From NCBI GenBank assembly GCA_018268465.1, contig JAFDWN010000004.1:143878-207877 (forward strand): a stretch of DNA of 64,000 nt, given 5' to 3'. Every line of letters starts with the position of its first letter. Position 1 is the stretch's first letter. Shown piece after piece: positions 10,279 to 18,850 of this stretch. The notes beneath the pieces were generated by a model, which saw only the letters and a program-made list of their open reading frames with translations, was not told where the DNA came from and did not search any database. The position numbers were made by a program, and so were the translations under genes. This DNA is from Actinomycetota bacterium (GTDB lineage: Bacteria > Actinomycetota > Actinomycetes > Mycobacteriales > Mycobacteriaceae).

Positions 10279-10704
10279 TCAGTCGTAGACGATGTCGAGT
10301 CCGCGTCGCGCCAGGTCGGCCATGGTGTCGCGCATACCTTGCAGCTGTTCGGGTGTGTGCCCGACCCAGTCCGTCAGCTCTCCGACGATCCGCACCGGTG
10401 CGCGGGTGCGGTACGAGCGAGTCGGATTGCCCGGAAATCGCTTGTCCGTCACATTCGGGTCGTCTTCGAGAGGTCCTGGCGCCTCGACGATGTACACGCG
10501 GCCGGGACCGTCACCCGAAGCCAGCTCGGCTCCCCACACGGCGGCGTCCACGGTGTAGGTGACGTACACGTGGTTGGCGATGCGGTTCTTGTCGTAGTTC
10601 ATCGGCCGGCCCGGCACCAGCAGGTCACCCGTCGCGAGGTCTGCCTTGGTGCCGTGCAGCAGCGCACCCGATTCATGGGCCTGGAACGGTATCGGGGCAC
10701 TCAT
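10279..10704 (-). CDS. arr: rifamycin ADP-ribosyltransferase Arr
   Basis: Arr transfers ADP-ribose from NAD+ to the C23 hydroxyl of rifamycins and inactivates them. The protein has 141 residues, close to the 143 of the M. smegmatis enzyme. It reads LLHGTKADL, NHVYVTYTVDAAVWGAEL, GRVYIVEAPGPLEDDPN and RFPGNPTRSYRT; H17, Y47 and D82 correspond to the catalytic His19, Tyr49 and Asp84 of Arr-ms with a constant offset of two. ATG at 10704 follows GAGGGGGATCAG on the minus strand. A rifamycin-associated element lies 64 bases upstream, indicating inducible expression. Intrinsic rifampicin tolerance of the host is expected. Confidence 0.96.
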   Translation of the reverse strand: MSAPIPFQAHESGALLHGTKADLATGDLLVPGRPMNYDKNRIANHVYVTYTVDAAVWGAELASGDGPGRVYIVEAPGPLEDDPNVTDKRFPGNPTRSYRTRAPVRIVGELTDWVGHTPEQLQGMRDTMADLARRGLDIVYD

Positions 10705-10768
10705 CTGATCCCCCTCGAACTCTCAATTGTGTTGTCCTGGTTGGCCGGACGATTGTGCGGCACGACCA

Positions 10769-10788
10769 GGGGCTTGCCGCAAGACCCC
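10769..10788 (-). promoter_or_regulatory. rifamycin-associated element (RAE) upstream of arr
   Basis: On the minus strand the 20 bases read GGGGTCTTGCGGCAAGCCCC, an inverted repeat of CTTG-CGG-CAAG within GGGG/CCCC flanks. This closely resembles the 19-base RAE reported upstream of rifamycin-inactivating genes (arr, rph, rox, rgt, helR) in actinomycetes. It sits 65-84 bases before the arr ATG, a suitable distance for a promoter-proximal element. Match and position are seen; response to rifamycin here is inferred. Confidence 0.85.
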
Positions 10789-10824
10789 CGTGCCGGGTTA
10801 GGCTGTGAATATCGGCGCGGCGGT

Positions 10825-11280
10825 CTACGGCCGGACCGGATGCCTGCTGAGGATGGACACCCGGTTGAACGCGCCGATCGCGATCGCCACCCACACCACC
10901 GCGGAAACCTCGTCGTCGGTGAGCACGGCGCGGGCCCTGGCATATTCGCGTTCGGCCGTGTCGTGGTCGGGCAGCGTGGCGGTGATCTCGGCCAGCCGCA
11001 GCGCCGCCTGCTCACGGTCGTCGAACAGGTCCGTCTCGCGCCATTGCGACAGCGTCGCCAGTTGCCGCGACGTGACCCCCGCCGCGTCAGCCTTGCGCAC
11101 GTGGACGTCCAGACACGTCGCACACCCGCTGATCTGCGAGACCCGCACGTTGATCAGCTCGACCAGACCCCGCGTCAAGCCGGCATCCCTGGCCAGCGCC
11201 GTCGCCGAAGTGGCGACACCGATCATCGCCTTGTAGACCGCGGGCGACTGTTTGTCGACATGGACGTGCTGGATCTCCAT
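10825..11280 (-). CDS. carboxymuconolactone decarboxylase / AhpD-like protein
   Basis: A 151-residue protein of the AhpD-like alkylhydroperoxidase superfamily. The segment RVSQISGCATCLDVHVRKA carries the CxxC pair (C53, C56) followed by H60, the redox signature of AhpD and related peroxidases; DDREQAALRLAEITATLP and LTDDEVSAVVWVAIAIGAFNR are the typical later helices. A thiol-peroxidase or redox role in the cytosol is likely, with substrate unknown. ATG at 11280 was chosen because GGGAG lies six bases upstream; the frame is open a further 27 codons without support. It is divergent from the pirin gene with 71 bases between starts, so both may share a control region. Confidence 0.88.
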   Translation of the reverse strand: MEIQHVHVDKQSPAVYKAMIGVATSATALARDAGLTRGLVELINVRVSQISGCATCLDVHVRKADAAGVTSRQLATLSQWRETDLFDDREQAALRLAEITATLPDHDTAEREYARARAVLTDDEVSAVVWVAIAIGAFNRVSILSRHPVRP

Positions 11281-11351
11281 CGCGCTCCCGGATTCATCCC
11301 GCGCCGGCGCGGGTACTGTCGGTCTATCGCGGACGATCGTACGCAGCGGGG

Positions 11352-12344
11352 GTGAAAGCAATCAGCAATCTCGAGACCGCGCCGGCCGAGTTCGGCTGCG
11401 CGGCCGGCCCCGCGCACCGCATCGAGATCCTGGAACCGCGCGACGTTCCCCTCGGCGGCCCGCGTGCGATGAAGGTGCGCCGCACGCTGCCGTCCCGGCA
11501 GCGCTCCCTGATCGGCGCATGGTGCTTCGCCGACCATTACGGCCCCGAGGACGTGCGGACCCGACCCGGTATGGACGTTCCGCCGCATCCGCACACCGGC
11601 CTTCAGACGGTCAGCTGGCTGTTCAGCGGCGAGATCGAACACCGCGACAGCAACGGCGTGCGTGCGATGGTGCGCCCGGGCGAGCTGAACCTGATGACCG
11701 CGGGCCGCGGCATCTGCCACTCGGAGGTGTCCACGCCGGCCACAACCCTCCTGCACGGGGTGCAACTGTGGGTGGCACTGCCCGGCACCGACCGCGACAC
11801 CGCCCGCGACTTCGCGCATTACGCCCCCGTGCCGGTGCCGTTCGGAGCGGCGGAGGTGACGGTCTTCCTCGGCGCCCTGGCCGGGCAGCGGTCACCGGTA
11901 CACACGTTCACCCCGCTGCTCGGGGCGCAGATCGACCTGCCCGAGGGGGCGGCCGTGGAACTGGACGTCGACCCCGACTTCGAACACGGCGTACTCCTCG
12001 ACCGCGGATCACTCGAGATGGCAGGCACCGGCGTCGAATCCGGCGAACTGGCCTACCAGGGCCCCGGCGAACACACGATCGGGCTGTGCAACACCGGCAC
12101 GGCCCCGGCACGGGCGGTGCTGCTGGGCGGCACCCCGTTCACCGAGGAACTCGTGATGTGGTGGAACTTCGTGGGCCGCAGCCACGAGGACATCGTCGAG
12201 TACCGCCGACAGTGGCAGGCCGAATCCGATCGGTTCGGCGCGGTCGACGGCTATCGGGACACACCGGGGCGGCTGCCCGCTCCCCCGCTGCCGGCGACCC
12301 GGCTCAAACCGCGCCAACCACCATCAGGAAGGAACACCCCGTGA
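11352..12344 (+). CDS. pirin family protein
   Basis: Bicupin protein of the pirin family, 330 residues. The N-terminal cupin shows PPHPHTGLQTVSW and GRGICHSEVS, giving the four metal ligands H79, H81, H123 and E125. The C-terminal pirin domain spans roughly residues 175-300 (TPLLGAQIDLPEGA, PFTEELVMWWNFVGRS). Family members include quercetin dioxygenases and redox-sensitive transcriptional cofactors; the biological substrate cannot be read from the sequence. GTG at 11352 follows a GGGGG run. It ends in a GTGA overlap with the acetyltransferase gene, forming a two-gene operon divergent from the AhpD-like gene, which hints at an oxidative-stress theme. Confidence 0.92.
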   Translation: MKAISNLETAPAEFGCAAGPAHRIEILEPRDVPLGGPRAMKVRRTLPSRQRSLIGAWCFADHYGPEDVRTRPGMDVPPHPHTGLQTVSWLFSGEIEHRDSNGVRAMVRPGELNLMTAGRGICHSEVSTPATTLLHGVQLWVALPGTDRDTARDFAHYAPVPVPFGAAEVTVFLGALAGQRSPVHTFTPLLGAQIDLPEGAAVELDVDPDFEHGVLLDRGSLEMAGTGVESGELAYQGPGEHTIGLCNTGTAPARAVLLGGTPFTEELVMWWNFVGRSHEDIVEYRRQWQAESDRFGAVDGYRDTPGRLPAPPLPATRLKPRQPPSGRNTP

Positions 12345-12700
12345 CACTCACCGACAAGACCGGCGCCCCGGTCGCGGTCACCAAGGAGTCCGGCGAATTC
12401 ACCATCGGCGTCGACGGAAAAGCCGTGGGCAAAACCGAATTCGCCGAACGGGACGGGCAGCGGATCTTCTACCACACCGAGGTGGACGAGGCGTTCGGCG
12501 GGCGCGGCCTGGCAACCATCCTCATCGGGGAGGCACTGGCGCACACCCGCGACGACGGCCTGCGGATCGTGCCGGTGTGTCCGATGGTCGCCGCGGTGGT
12601 CCGCAAACGCGACGACATCGCCGACGCCGTGGACGCCCCGACGCAGGACTTGCTGCGGTGGGTGCGGCAGACCACGGGCTCACCGCACGTCGAGTCGTGA
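12341..12700 (+). CDS. small GNAT-like N-acetyltransferase (YjdJ family)
   Basis: A 119-residue single-domain protein of the short GCN5-related acetyltransferase family (COG2388 type). The acetyl-CoA binding segment reads EAFGGRGLATILIGEALAH near residues 47-66, followed by GLRIVPVCPMVAAVVRK, the usual core. Such proteins probably acetylate a small molecule or protein lysine, but no substrate is known for this subgroup. GTG at 12341 overlaps the pirin stop (GTGA) and is preceded by AGGAAGGA at 12326-12333. The pairing of this family with pirin is common in actinobacteria. Confidence 0.9.
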   Translation: MTLTDKTGAPVAVTKESGEFTIGVDGKAVGKTEFAERDGQRIFYHTEVDEAFGGRGLATILIGEALAHTRDDGLRIVPVCPMVAAVVRKRDDIADAVDAPTQDLLRWVRQTTGSPHVES

Positions 12701-12752
12701 CCCGACCGCTCCCGGGACACCGGAGCCCCGGGGGCCAGCCCGCGGCGTGCCG

Positions 12753-13058
12753 CTAGACGTTCAGATGTGGCTGGTCGGGGTGGTCGGCCAGCCAGCGTCG
12801 CTCGACGCGCTTGACGCGCTGATGCTCCAGCGCGATCGCCAGCGCACCGGCGGTGACCAGGGCTCCGGCGACCAGACCCAGGATCAGCGACACTTCGGTG
12901 TTGCCGTAGGCGGTGGCCGCGACGGTGCCGGCGATCAGGACGATGCCGACGGCGATCAACAGCAGGCCGGGCAACCACAACGTGTCGGTGAACGATTCAC
13001 CGGCATGCGGCTGGGTGGTGCGAGAGTGATCAAGCGGGTCGTGATGCGCACCCTTCAT
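12753..13058 (-). CDS. UsfY-like small membrane protein
   Basis: A 101-residue protein with a short N-terminal HDPLDHSRTTQPHAGES segment, two membrane helices (about residues 27-49 and 58-79) and a charged EHQRVKRVERRW tail. This order matches mycobacterial UsfY, encoded near the sigF locus in M. tuberculosis; function unknown. ATG at 13058 follows CGGAGGGAGATACCG, a strong ribosome-binding site. The upstream region contains GGGCGT about 16 bases after GGTGTG on the minus strand, a loose resemblance to a SigF promoter that I would not rely on. No sigF or usfX gene is adjacent here, so this is a stand-alone copy. Confidence 0.75.
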   Translation of the reverse strand: MKGAHHDPLDHSRTTQPHAGESFTDTLWLPGLLLIAVGIVLIAGTVAATAYGNTEVSLILGLVAGALVTAGALAIALEHQRVKRVERRWLADHPDQPHLNV

Positions 13059-13144
13059 CGGTATCTCCCTCCGTTGCGAGACACCTCCAGGCTACGCCCG
13101 TTGTGAACTACATCACACCATCTCGCCGGTGTCCGCGCACCGAC

Positions 13145-14512
13145 TCACTGGTGGACGTGCAGCGGGCTGCCCGCCATCGCCAGCAGCGCTTCGCCGATCG
13201 CCTCCCCCTGCGTGGGGTGGGCATGCACCAGGCGCGCCGCATCGGCCACCGGTACTCCGAGGCCGTAGAGGATCTGCGCCTCGCCGATCAGCTCACTGAC
13301 CCGGTCGCCCACCATGTGCATCCCCGCCACCGTGCCGCTGGGGTCCTGAATCAGTTTGACCGCGCCCGCGGTGCCCAGGATCTGGCTCTTCCCGTTGCCC
13401 GCCAGGTCGTACACCACCGTCCGCACCCCGTCACCGAAGCGCTCCCGCGCCCTGGCCTCGGTCAACCCGACGGAGGCCACCTCGGGATGGGAGTACGTGA
13501 CCCGGGGAACGGCGTCGTCGTCGACGGGGACCGGATCGAGACCGGCGATGTCCTCGGCGACGAAGATGCCGTGCGCGAAGCCGCGGTGGGCCAACTGCGG
13601 GCCCGCGACGATGTCACCGACGGCGTACACGTGCGGCACCGTGGTACGCAGCCGCGCGTCGGTCCGGACGAAGCCGCGGTCGAGTCCGACGGGCGTCTCG
13701 GCGAAGTCCTCGGTGTTGGGCTGACGACCGACTGCCACGAGCAGGACCTCGGCCTCCAGCGCAGCTCCTGAACCGAGTTCGACGATGATGCCGTCGTCGT
13801 CCTGTTTGACGCCGGTGACGGTGACACCCGTCTTGGCGGTGACGCCGCGTTTGCGCAGTCCCCGCGCGAGGTGTTTGGAGCAGAACTCGTCCTCGCCGGC
13901 CACCAACCGGTCCAGCGCCTCCAGCACCGTGACCTTGACCCCCAGCGACGCCCAGATGCTGGCGAACTCCACACCGATGACACCGCCGCCCAGCACCACG
14001 GCGTCCTCGGGTATGCGGTCGAGTGTCAGCGCATCGTCACTGGAGAGCACGTTGCCGCCGATCTCGATCCCCGACAGCGCCCGCGGCCGCGACCCCGTCG
14101 CGAGCACCAGGTGCTCGCCGGTGTAGAGGTCGGATCCGACGGTCACCGTGGTCGCCTCGACGAAACGGCCGCGGCCACGGACGATCTCGATGTCGTGGGC
14201 GTCGAGCAGACCCTGCAGGCCCTTGTGCAACCTGCCGACCACTGCGTCCTTGTAGGCGTGCACCGCCGCGGGGTCCACCCCGGTCAGGGCGGCGCCGACA
14301 CCGAACTTGGCCGCCCCGCGCACGGTGTCGGCGACCTCCGCGGCGTGCAGCAGCGCCTTGGTCGGGATGCACCCACGATGCAGACACGTGCCGCCGACCT
14401 TCTCCTCCTCGATCAGGACGACCGACTTGCCGAGTTCGGCGGCGCGGATCGCGGCGGCATAGCCGCCGGACCCGCCGCCGAGGACCACCACGTCGGCGCG
14501 GTGCTCGCTCAC
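13145..14512 (-). CDS. lpd: dihydrolipoyl dehydrogenase (acetoin system E3)
   Basis: FAD-dependent E3 that reoxidises the dihydrolipoyl group of the acetoin dehydrogenase E2 and reduces NAD+. 455 residues. The N-terminal FAD motif is VVVLGGGSGGYAAAIRAAE, the redox disulfide is GGTCLHRGCIPTKAL (C43, C48), the NAD-binding motif VVLGGGVIGVEFASIW lies near residue 180, the second FAD motif is YAVGDIVAG, and the C-terminal His-Glu pair is in HAHPTQGEAIGEAL. GTG at 14512 overlaps the acoC stop as GTGA. As last gene of acoXABC-lpd it is probably dedicated to this complex. Confidence 0.94.
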   Translation of the reverse strand: MSEHRADVVVLGGGSGGYAAAIRAAELGKSVVLIEEEKVGGTCLHRGCIPTKALLHAAEVADTVRGAAKFGVGAALTGVDPAAVHAYKDAVVGRLHKGLQGLLDAHDIEIVRGRGRFVEATTVTVGSDLYTGEHLVLATGSRPRALSGIEIGGNVLSSDDALTLDRIPEDAVVLGGGVIGVEFASIWASLGVKVTVLEALDRLVAGEDEFCSKHLARGLRKRGVTAKTGVTVTGVKQDDDGIIVELGSGAALEAEVLLVAVGRQPNTEDFAETPVGLDRGFVRTDARLRTTVPHVYAVGDIVAGPQLAHRGFAHGIFVAEDIAGLDPVPVDDDAVPRVTYSHPEVASVGLTEARARERFGDGVRTVVYDLAGNGKSQILGTAGAVKLIQDPSGTVAGMHMVGDRVSELIGEAQILYGLGVPVADAARLVHAHPTQGEAIGEALLAMAGSPLHVHQ

Positions 14513-15648
14513 CCGCCCGTCGCTTCCCGGATCGCCGCGATCACGTCGTGCGGCTTCTCCATATGCGCCATGTGACCGGCGCCGTCGACGATGTGCACGG
14601 TGACCGAGCCGCCGAGTCCGTCGGCGTTGGAGGCGGGGACGATCTTGTCCTCGCGTCCCCACACCGCCACCACCGGGCCGCCGAAACCGGCGGCGTCGGC
14701 GGTCACGTCGACCGCGGACTTGTCACCCTCGAGGAGCCCGTCCGCCAGCGTGCGCAGCGCCTGGTCGACACCGTCGAGGCGTTTGTATTTGAGCAGGTCG
14801 TCGATGAGCTGGCGGTTGACCAGCCCCGGGTCGGCGAACAGGTTCAGCAGATGCGGTTTGAGGTCCCTGCGCGACTCCGCCTCGGCGAATCCGCGCAGAT
14901 ATCCGGCGTTGATGTCCGGCCCGTATCCGGCCGGTGAGATCAGCGTCAGCGACGCGACTTTCCCCGACCCGTCGGGGTCGGCCGCCGCCGCGGTCGCCAC
15001 CGCGCCGCCCATCGAATGCCCGACCAGATGCGCGCGGGAGATACCGACCGCGTCGAGGAAGCCGAGCAGGGTCTTGGCCAGCGACGCCACCGTGCCGTCC
15101 CCGACGTCCTTGGACGACAACCCGTGACCGGGCAGGTCCAGCGCATAGGTGACCCGGTCGGCCGAGATCGGCTCCTGGACGAACAGCCAGGAGTTCTTGT
15201 CGCCGCCGTACCCGTGCACGAACACCACGGGGATGTCGTCGCCCTCGCCGAGCACCGCGTAGGACAGCGACAGCCCGCCGACCTCGGCGGTCTGCAGCTT
15301 CGGACCCGAATCATCTTCGATCGCACCGGATTCCAGCTGTTCGCGGGCTTCGGCGACGACGGCGTCGATATCCTCCTGCGATACGTCGGCGGGTGCGACG
15401 ACGGCGATGGTCCCGCCCACCGGCACACTCTCGTTGACCTCGACGACGAGTGCGCGCACCACGCCCGTCCAGGTGGACTCGAGCTCACCGGCGATCTTGT
15501 CGGTGTCGATCTCGCAGATCTCGGTGCCGTCCTCGATCTCGTCGCCGACGGAAACCAGCCAGTCGGTGACCTTGCCCGCTTCCATGGACAGGCCCCATTT
15601 GGGCATGGTCACCCGCTGGATGCGCTCATCGGTCATTGTGTCCGCCAT
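14509..15648 (-). CDS. acoC: acetoin dehydrogenase E2 (lipoyl-alpha/beta hydrolase fusion) AcoC
   Basis: E2 component of the acetoin dehydrogenase complex: accepts the acetyl group from E1 and passes it to CoA. The 379 residues contain an N-terminal biotinyl/lipoyl domain (about 10-87) with the lipoylation site DTDKIAG (K51), an acidic linker, and a C-terminal alpha/beta-hydrolase fold with VFVHGYGGDKNSW, the nucleophile-type motif LVGHSMGGAVATAAA and a late GAGHMAHMEKP. This lipoyl-hydrolase arrangement is characteristic of AcoC and unlike the CAT-type E2 of pyruvate dehydrogenase. ATG at 15648, three bases from the acoB stop; it ends by overlapping lpd. Confidence 0.94.
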   Translation of the reverse strand: MADTMTDERIQRVTMPKWGLSMEAGKVTDWLVSVGDEIEDGTEICEIDTDKIAGELESTWTGVVRALVVEVNESVPVGGTIAVVAPADVSQEDIDAVVAEAREQLESGAIEDDSGPKLQTAEVGGLSLSYAVLGEGDDIPVVFVHGYGGDKNSWLFVQEPISADRVTYALDLPGHGLSSKDVGDGTVASLAKTLLGFLDAVGISRAHLVGHSMGGAVATAAAADPDGSGKVASLTLISPAGYGPDINAGYLRGFAEAESRRDLKPHLLNLFADPGLVNRQLIDDLLKYKRLDGVDQALRTLADGLLEGDKSAVDVTADAAGFGGPVVAVWGREDKIVPASNADGLGGSVTVHIVDGAGHMAHMEKPHDVIAAIREATGG

Positions 15649-15651
15649 CGG

Positions 15652-16668
15652 TCATCTGCTCCATTCGGTGACGGTCTTGGCCGCGTTGACGATGTCCTGC
15701 ACGGACGGGATGTACAGATCCTCCAGCGGTTCGGCGAACGGGACCGGCACATGCGGCGGACTGACCATCTTGATGGGCGCCTTCAGATCCCCGAACGCCT
15801 CGGAGACGACCTGAGCAGAGATGTCGGTGGCCAGGTTGCAGCGCGGACTGGCCTCGTCGACGACCACCAGCCGGCCCGTGTTCTCCACGGATTCCAGGAT
15901 GATGTCCAGGTCGAGCGGACTTACCGTCCTCGGGTCGATGACTTCCGCCGATACACCGGATGATTCGAGTTCGTCGGCGGCCTGCTGGGCGAAGGACACC
16001 ATGCGGCCCAACGCGACGATGGTCACGTCATCGCCCTCACGCACGACGTTGGCCTCCCCGAACGGAATGGTGTAGCTCTCCTCGGGGACGTCGCCGGTCA
16101 CGTCGTACATCGCCTTGTGCTCACAGAAGATCACCGGGTCGTTGTCCCGGATCGCCTGGATGAGAAGACCTTTGGCTTCGTACGGACTCGACGGCAGCAC
16201 CACCTTCAGGCCAGGCAGGTGGGTGAACACCGGGTAGAACGCCTGCGAATGCTGCGCGGCGGCCCGTAGTCCGGCACCGTACATGGTGCGGATGACCACC
16301 GGCGTGACGGCCTTGCCACCGAACATGTAGCGGAACTTGGCCGCCTGGTTCATGATCTGGTCCAGGCAGACTCCGGCGAAATCGATGAACATCAGCTCCG
16401 CCACGGGCCGCAGGCCCCGGGTCGCCGCGCCGACCGCCGCACCCACGAAGGCGGATTCGGTGATCGGGGTGTCCAGTACCCGGCCGGGGAATTTGTCGTA
16501 GAGGCCCTTGGTGACGCCGAGCACGCCGCCCCAGGCGTCGTCCTCACCGGGCGCTCCGGCGCCTCCCGCGTTGTCCTCGCCCATCACGATGACCGAGAGG
16601 TCGCGCTCCATCTCCTGGCTTAGTGCTTCGTTGATCGCTTCGCGATAGCTGAGCTTGCGAGTAGCCAT
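15652..16668 (-). CDS. acoB: acetoin dehydrogenase E1 beta subunit AcoB
   Basis: Beta subunit of the ThDP-dependent E1 that cleaves acetoin to acetaldehyde and a hydroxyethyl/acetyl group. 338 residues, normal for the family. The N-terminal half has SYREAINEALSQEMERD, VIVMGEDNAGGAGAP and TPITESAFVGAAVGAA; then MTMYGAGLR-like RTMYGAGLRAAAQHSQAFY; and the C-terminal transketolase domain has ALGRMVSFAQQAADEL and VVDEASPRCNLATDI. ATG at 16668 lies 30 bases after the acoA stop. The whole operon (acoX-acoA-acoB-acoC-lpd) would give a complete acetoin dehydrogenase. Confidence 0.94.
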   Translation of the reverse strand: MATRKLSYREAINEALSQEMERDLSVIVMGEDNAGGAGAPGEDDAWGGVLGVTKGLYDKFPGRVLDTPITESAFVGAAVGAATRGLRPVAELMFIDFAGVCLDQIMNQAAKFRYMFGGKAVTPVVIRTMYGAGLRAAAQHSQAFYPVFTHLPGLKVVLPSSPYEAKGLLIQAIRDNDPVIFCEHKAMYDVTGDVPEESYTIPFGEANVVREGDDVTIVALGRMVSFAQQAADELESSGVSAEVIDPRTVSPLDLDIILESVENTGRLVVVDEASPRCNLATDISAQVVSEAFGDLKAPIKMVSPPHVPVPFAEPLEDLYIPSVQDIVNAAKTVTEWSR

Positions 16669-16698
16669 GATTCGTTCGTTCTCCTGGGTCTGGGGTGG

Positions 16699-17715
16699 TC
16701 AGTACTTGACGTAGACGTCGGTGAGCAGGTCTTCGGGGCTGGGCACCGGTGCGGCCTTGGCCTCGTCGACGGCCGCGTCGATGAGCGCGCCGACCTGGGC
16801 GTCCACCTGATCGAGCTGAGCGTCGGTGAGCCGGCCGGATTCCACGACGCGGGCGCGGAATCGCTTGAGGCAGTCCTGGTTCTCCTTGACGTTGGCGACC
16901 TCGTTCGGTCCGCGGTACTTCTGCTGATCGCCCTCGAAGTGGCCGTAGTAGCGCGTGAACTTGACCTCCAGCAGAGTGGGCCCGCCACCCTGGCGGGCGC
17001 GTTTGATCGCCTCACCGGCGGCTTCGTAGACGGCGAAGAAGTCGAATCCGTCCACGATCACGCCGGGCATGCCGAAGCCGGCGGCGCGGTCGGCGATGTT
17101 GTCGGCGGCCACCGACCAGGTGGAGCTGGTGGCCTCGGCGTAGCCGTTGTTCTCCGCGACGAAGATCGCGGGCAGGTTCCACACCGACGCCAGGTTCATC
17201 GCCTCCAGGGTGGTGCCCTGATTGGAGGCGCCGTCCCCGAAGAAGGCGACACCCACGCCGCCGTCACCCTTGATCTTGGCCGCCAGCGCCGTCCCGCAGA
17301 TCAGCGGCGGTCCCCCGCCGACGATCCCGTTGGCGCCGAGCATTCCCTTGGACAGGTCGGCGATGTGCATCGAGCCGCCCTTGCCGCGGCAGGATCCCGT
17401 GCTCTTGCCGAAGATCTCGGCCATCATGGGTTTGATGTCCACCCCCTTGGCGATGCAATGCCCGTGGCCGCGGTGGGTGGAGGCGATGGTGTCGCGGTCG
17501 GGGTCGAGGTGTGCGCAGACGCCCGTCGCCGACGCCTCCTCACCGGCGTAGAGATGCACGAAGCCGGGGATGTCGCCGGTGGCGAACTCGTCGTGCACGC
17601 GGTCCTCGAACGCCCGGATGGACCGCATGGTGCGGTACACGTCGAGCAGCTGGGTCTCGTTGAGTACCGACGCGTCGGGTGCGTCGGCCCCGAGCGAGGA
17701 CAGGGTTTGCGTCAT
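16699..17715 (-). CDS. acoA: acetoin dehydrogenase E1 alpha subunit AcoA
   Basis: Alpha subunit of the acetoin-cleaving E1, binding ThDP. 338 residues. The ThDP motif runs GVAFFGDGASNQGTTLEA to IFVAENNGYAEA (near residues 165-200), and the family features HLYAGEEASATGVCAHL, RGHGHCIAKG and GKGGSMHIAD are present. The last residues (VPSPEDLLTDVYVKY) match AcoA tails. ATG at 17715 overlaps the acoX stop as ATGA; the frame stays open upstream but only as acoX shadow. Together with AcoB it would let the cell use acetoin or related acyloins as a carbon source, yielding acetyl-CoA and acetaldehyde. Confidence 0.94.
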   Translation of the reverse strand: MTQTLSSLGADAPDASVLNETQLLDVYRTMRSIRAFEDRVHDEFATGDIPGFVHLYAGEEASATGVCAHLDPDRDTIASTHRGHGHCIAKGVDIKPMMAEIFGKSTGSCRGKGGSMHIADLSKGMLGANGIVGGGPPLICGTALAAKIKGDGGVGVAFFGDGASNQGTTLEAMNLASVWNLPAIFVAENNGYAEATSSTWSVAADNIADRAAGFGMPGVIVDGFDFFAVYEAAGEAIKRARQGGGPTLLEVKFTRYYGHFEGDQQKYRGPNEVANVKENQDCLKRFRARVVESGRLTDAQLDQVDAQVGALIDAAVDEAKAAPVPSPEDLLTDVYVKY

Positions 17716-18788
17716 CGGATCTCCTCTGCGATTGAACTGATCAATTCCTCTGAACTGCTTGCATGTTCGTCGGCGAGCGTGGCGGGAACGTCGATCACCC
17801 GGGGACCGTCGTGTTGCAGCGTGACGGTGATGCGGTCGTCGGGACCGAACTCCAGTTCGCGTTCCCCGTCCAGCGCCACGGTGCCGCCGGCGAGCCGGAC
17901 GCGCACGGGCACGCCGGGCATCAGGACGTCGCACGCCGTGAGCCCGACCGGTTCGAGCAGACCCGGTGCGATAGGTGCCAGGACGGTGCGGCTGGGTTCG
18001 GGGCCGAGGCGGACCGCGACCCCCGTGGGCGCCGACCGGGCGGTCGGCAGGATACGGCCGGGGATCGACGACAGCCCGATGGCGGCCGGTTCGGCGAATG
18101 TGCAGTAGAGCTCGCGCAGGGTGTCGGTTCTCCAGACCGCGCGCGAGCCGATCTCGCCGACGGTGTTGACGCAGACGTCCACGAGCGCGATCTCCCGACG
18201 GCGGGTGCCGTCGGTGCGGACGACCTCGACATGCAAGGTCTTGGCCCGCGCGGTGGGCGCGGGCACCCGGCCGGTGGCGATGAGCCCGAGGGCCATGCCC
18301 GCGACGGTGGCCTCCATCATGATCGGGAAGGCGTTGTTGGTTCCGGTGCTCAGCGCCAGCATCGGGGTGTCGCCGAGGCCCGGAGTGGCCGCCCGCATCG
18401 TGCCGTCGCCGCCCAGCAGTACGACCGCCGCCGCGCAGCGTTCGGCGATCATCCGGGCGTAGCCGGTGGTGTCGGCCGCGGTGCCGGTCGGGTGGGGCAG
18501 GGTCAGGAATTCGATCTCGGGCAGCGATACCCGCACGTCGGGCGGGGCGGCCTGCAATCTGCCGATCTCCCGCAGCACACCCGCCGCGATCCCGAAGGTG
18601 TCGGTGGACAGCAGCACGCGCTCGACACCCATGGCACCGACCGCACGGATGATCCGCAACACCATCGAGGTCTTCTCGGTGTTGGGGAACACCGATGCCT
18701 GCGCGACCACACGGCGAATGTCCCTACCCGACATCGGGTTCGGAATGATCCCCACTGCGCTGCCGGGGATCACCTGAGGTTCGGACAC
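17712..18788 (-). CDS. acoX: acetoin catabolism protein AcoX (ATP-NAD kinase-like)
   Basis: Protein of the ATP-NAD/AcoX kinase family found at the head of aco operons. 358 residues from the GTG at 18788, preferred because GGGAG precedes it by six bases; a GTG at 18824 (12 codons more) is possible. It shows VGIIPNPMSGRDIRR near the N-terminus, AAVVLLGGDGTMRAAT (the GGDGT signature of the kinase superfamily) and ALSTGTNNAFP. Its biochemical role in acetoin use is not established; it is not required in all species. First gene of the operon, 46 bases downstream of a CRP-like site; no AcoR-type activator is adjacent. Confidence 0.88.
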   Translation of the reverse strand: MSEPQVIPGSAVGIIPNPMSGRDIRRVVAQASVFPNTEKTSMVLRIIRAVGAMGVERVLLSTDTFGIAAGVLREIGRLQAAPPDVRVSLPEIEFLTLPHPTGTAADTTGYARMIAERCAAAVVLLGGDGTMRAATPGLGDTPMLALSTGTNNAFPIMMEATVAGMALGLIATGRVPAPTARAKTLHVEVVRTDGTRRREIALVDVCVNTVGEIGSRAVWRTDTLRELYCTFAEPAAIGLSSIPGRILPTARSAPTGVAVRLGPEPSRTVLAPIAPGLLEPVGLTACDVLMPGVPVRVRLAGGTVALDGERELEFGPDDRITVTLQHDGPRVIDVPATLADEHASSSEELISSIAEEIR

Positions 18789-18834
18789 TGCCACTCCCGC
18801 GTCGGGGTGGGCCGGATTACCCACACCAGCAGTA

Positions 18835-18850
18835 TGTGGTGACGGTCACA
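18835..18850 (-). promoter_or_regulatory. CRP (Rv3676/GlxR-type) site before the aco operon
   Basis: The 16 bases TGTGGTGACGGTCACA match TGTGA-N6-TCACA with one difference (G for A at position five). They are embedded in the longer symmetric element TATGTG-N8-CACATA at 18833-18852 and contain the perfect repeat GTGAC-G-GTCAC. The site lies 46-62 bases upstream of the preferred acoX start. Mycobacterial CRP and corynebacterial GlxR recognise this consensus, so cAMP-dependent control of acetoin use is a reasonable inference. The 18789-18997 gap holds no gene. Confidence 0.65.

Noticed and set aside
10801-10824. Plus-strand -10-like TAGGCT near 10800
   Set aside because: It points into a minus-strand gene and the spacing to TTGCCG is wrong.
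18788-18824. Upstream GTG (18824) as acoX start
   Set aside because: The GTG at 18788 has a well-spaced GGGAG; the extra 12 residues are not conserved in the family. Kept only as an alternative.
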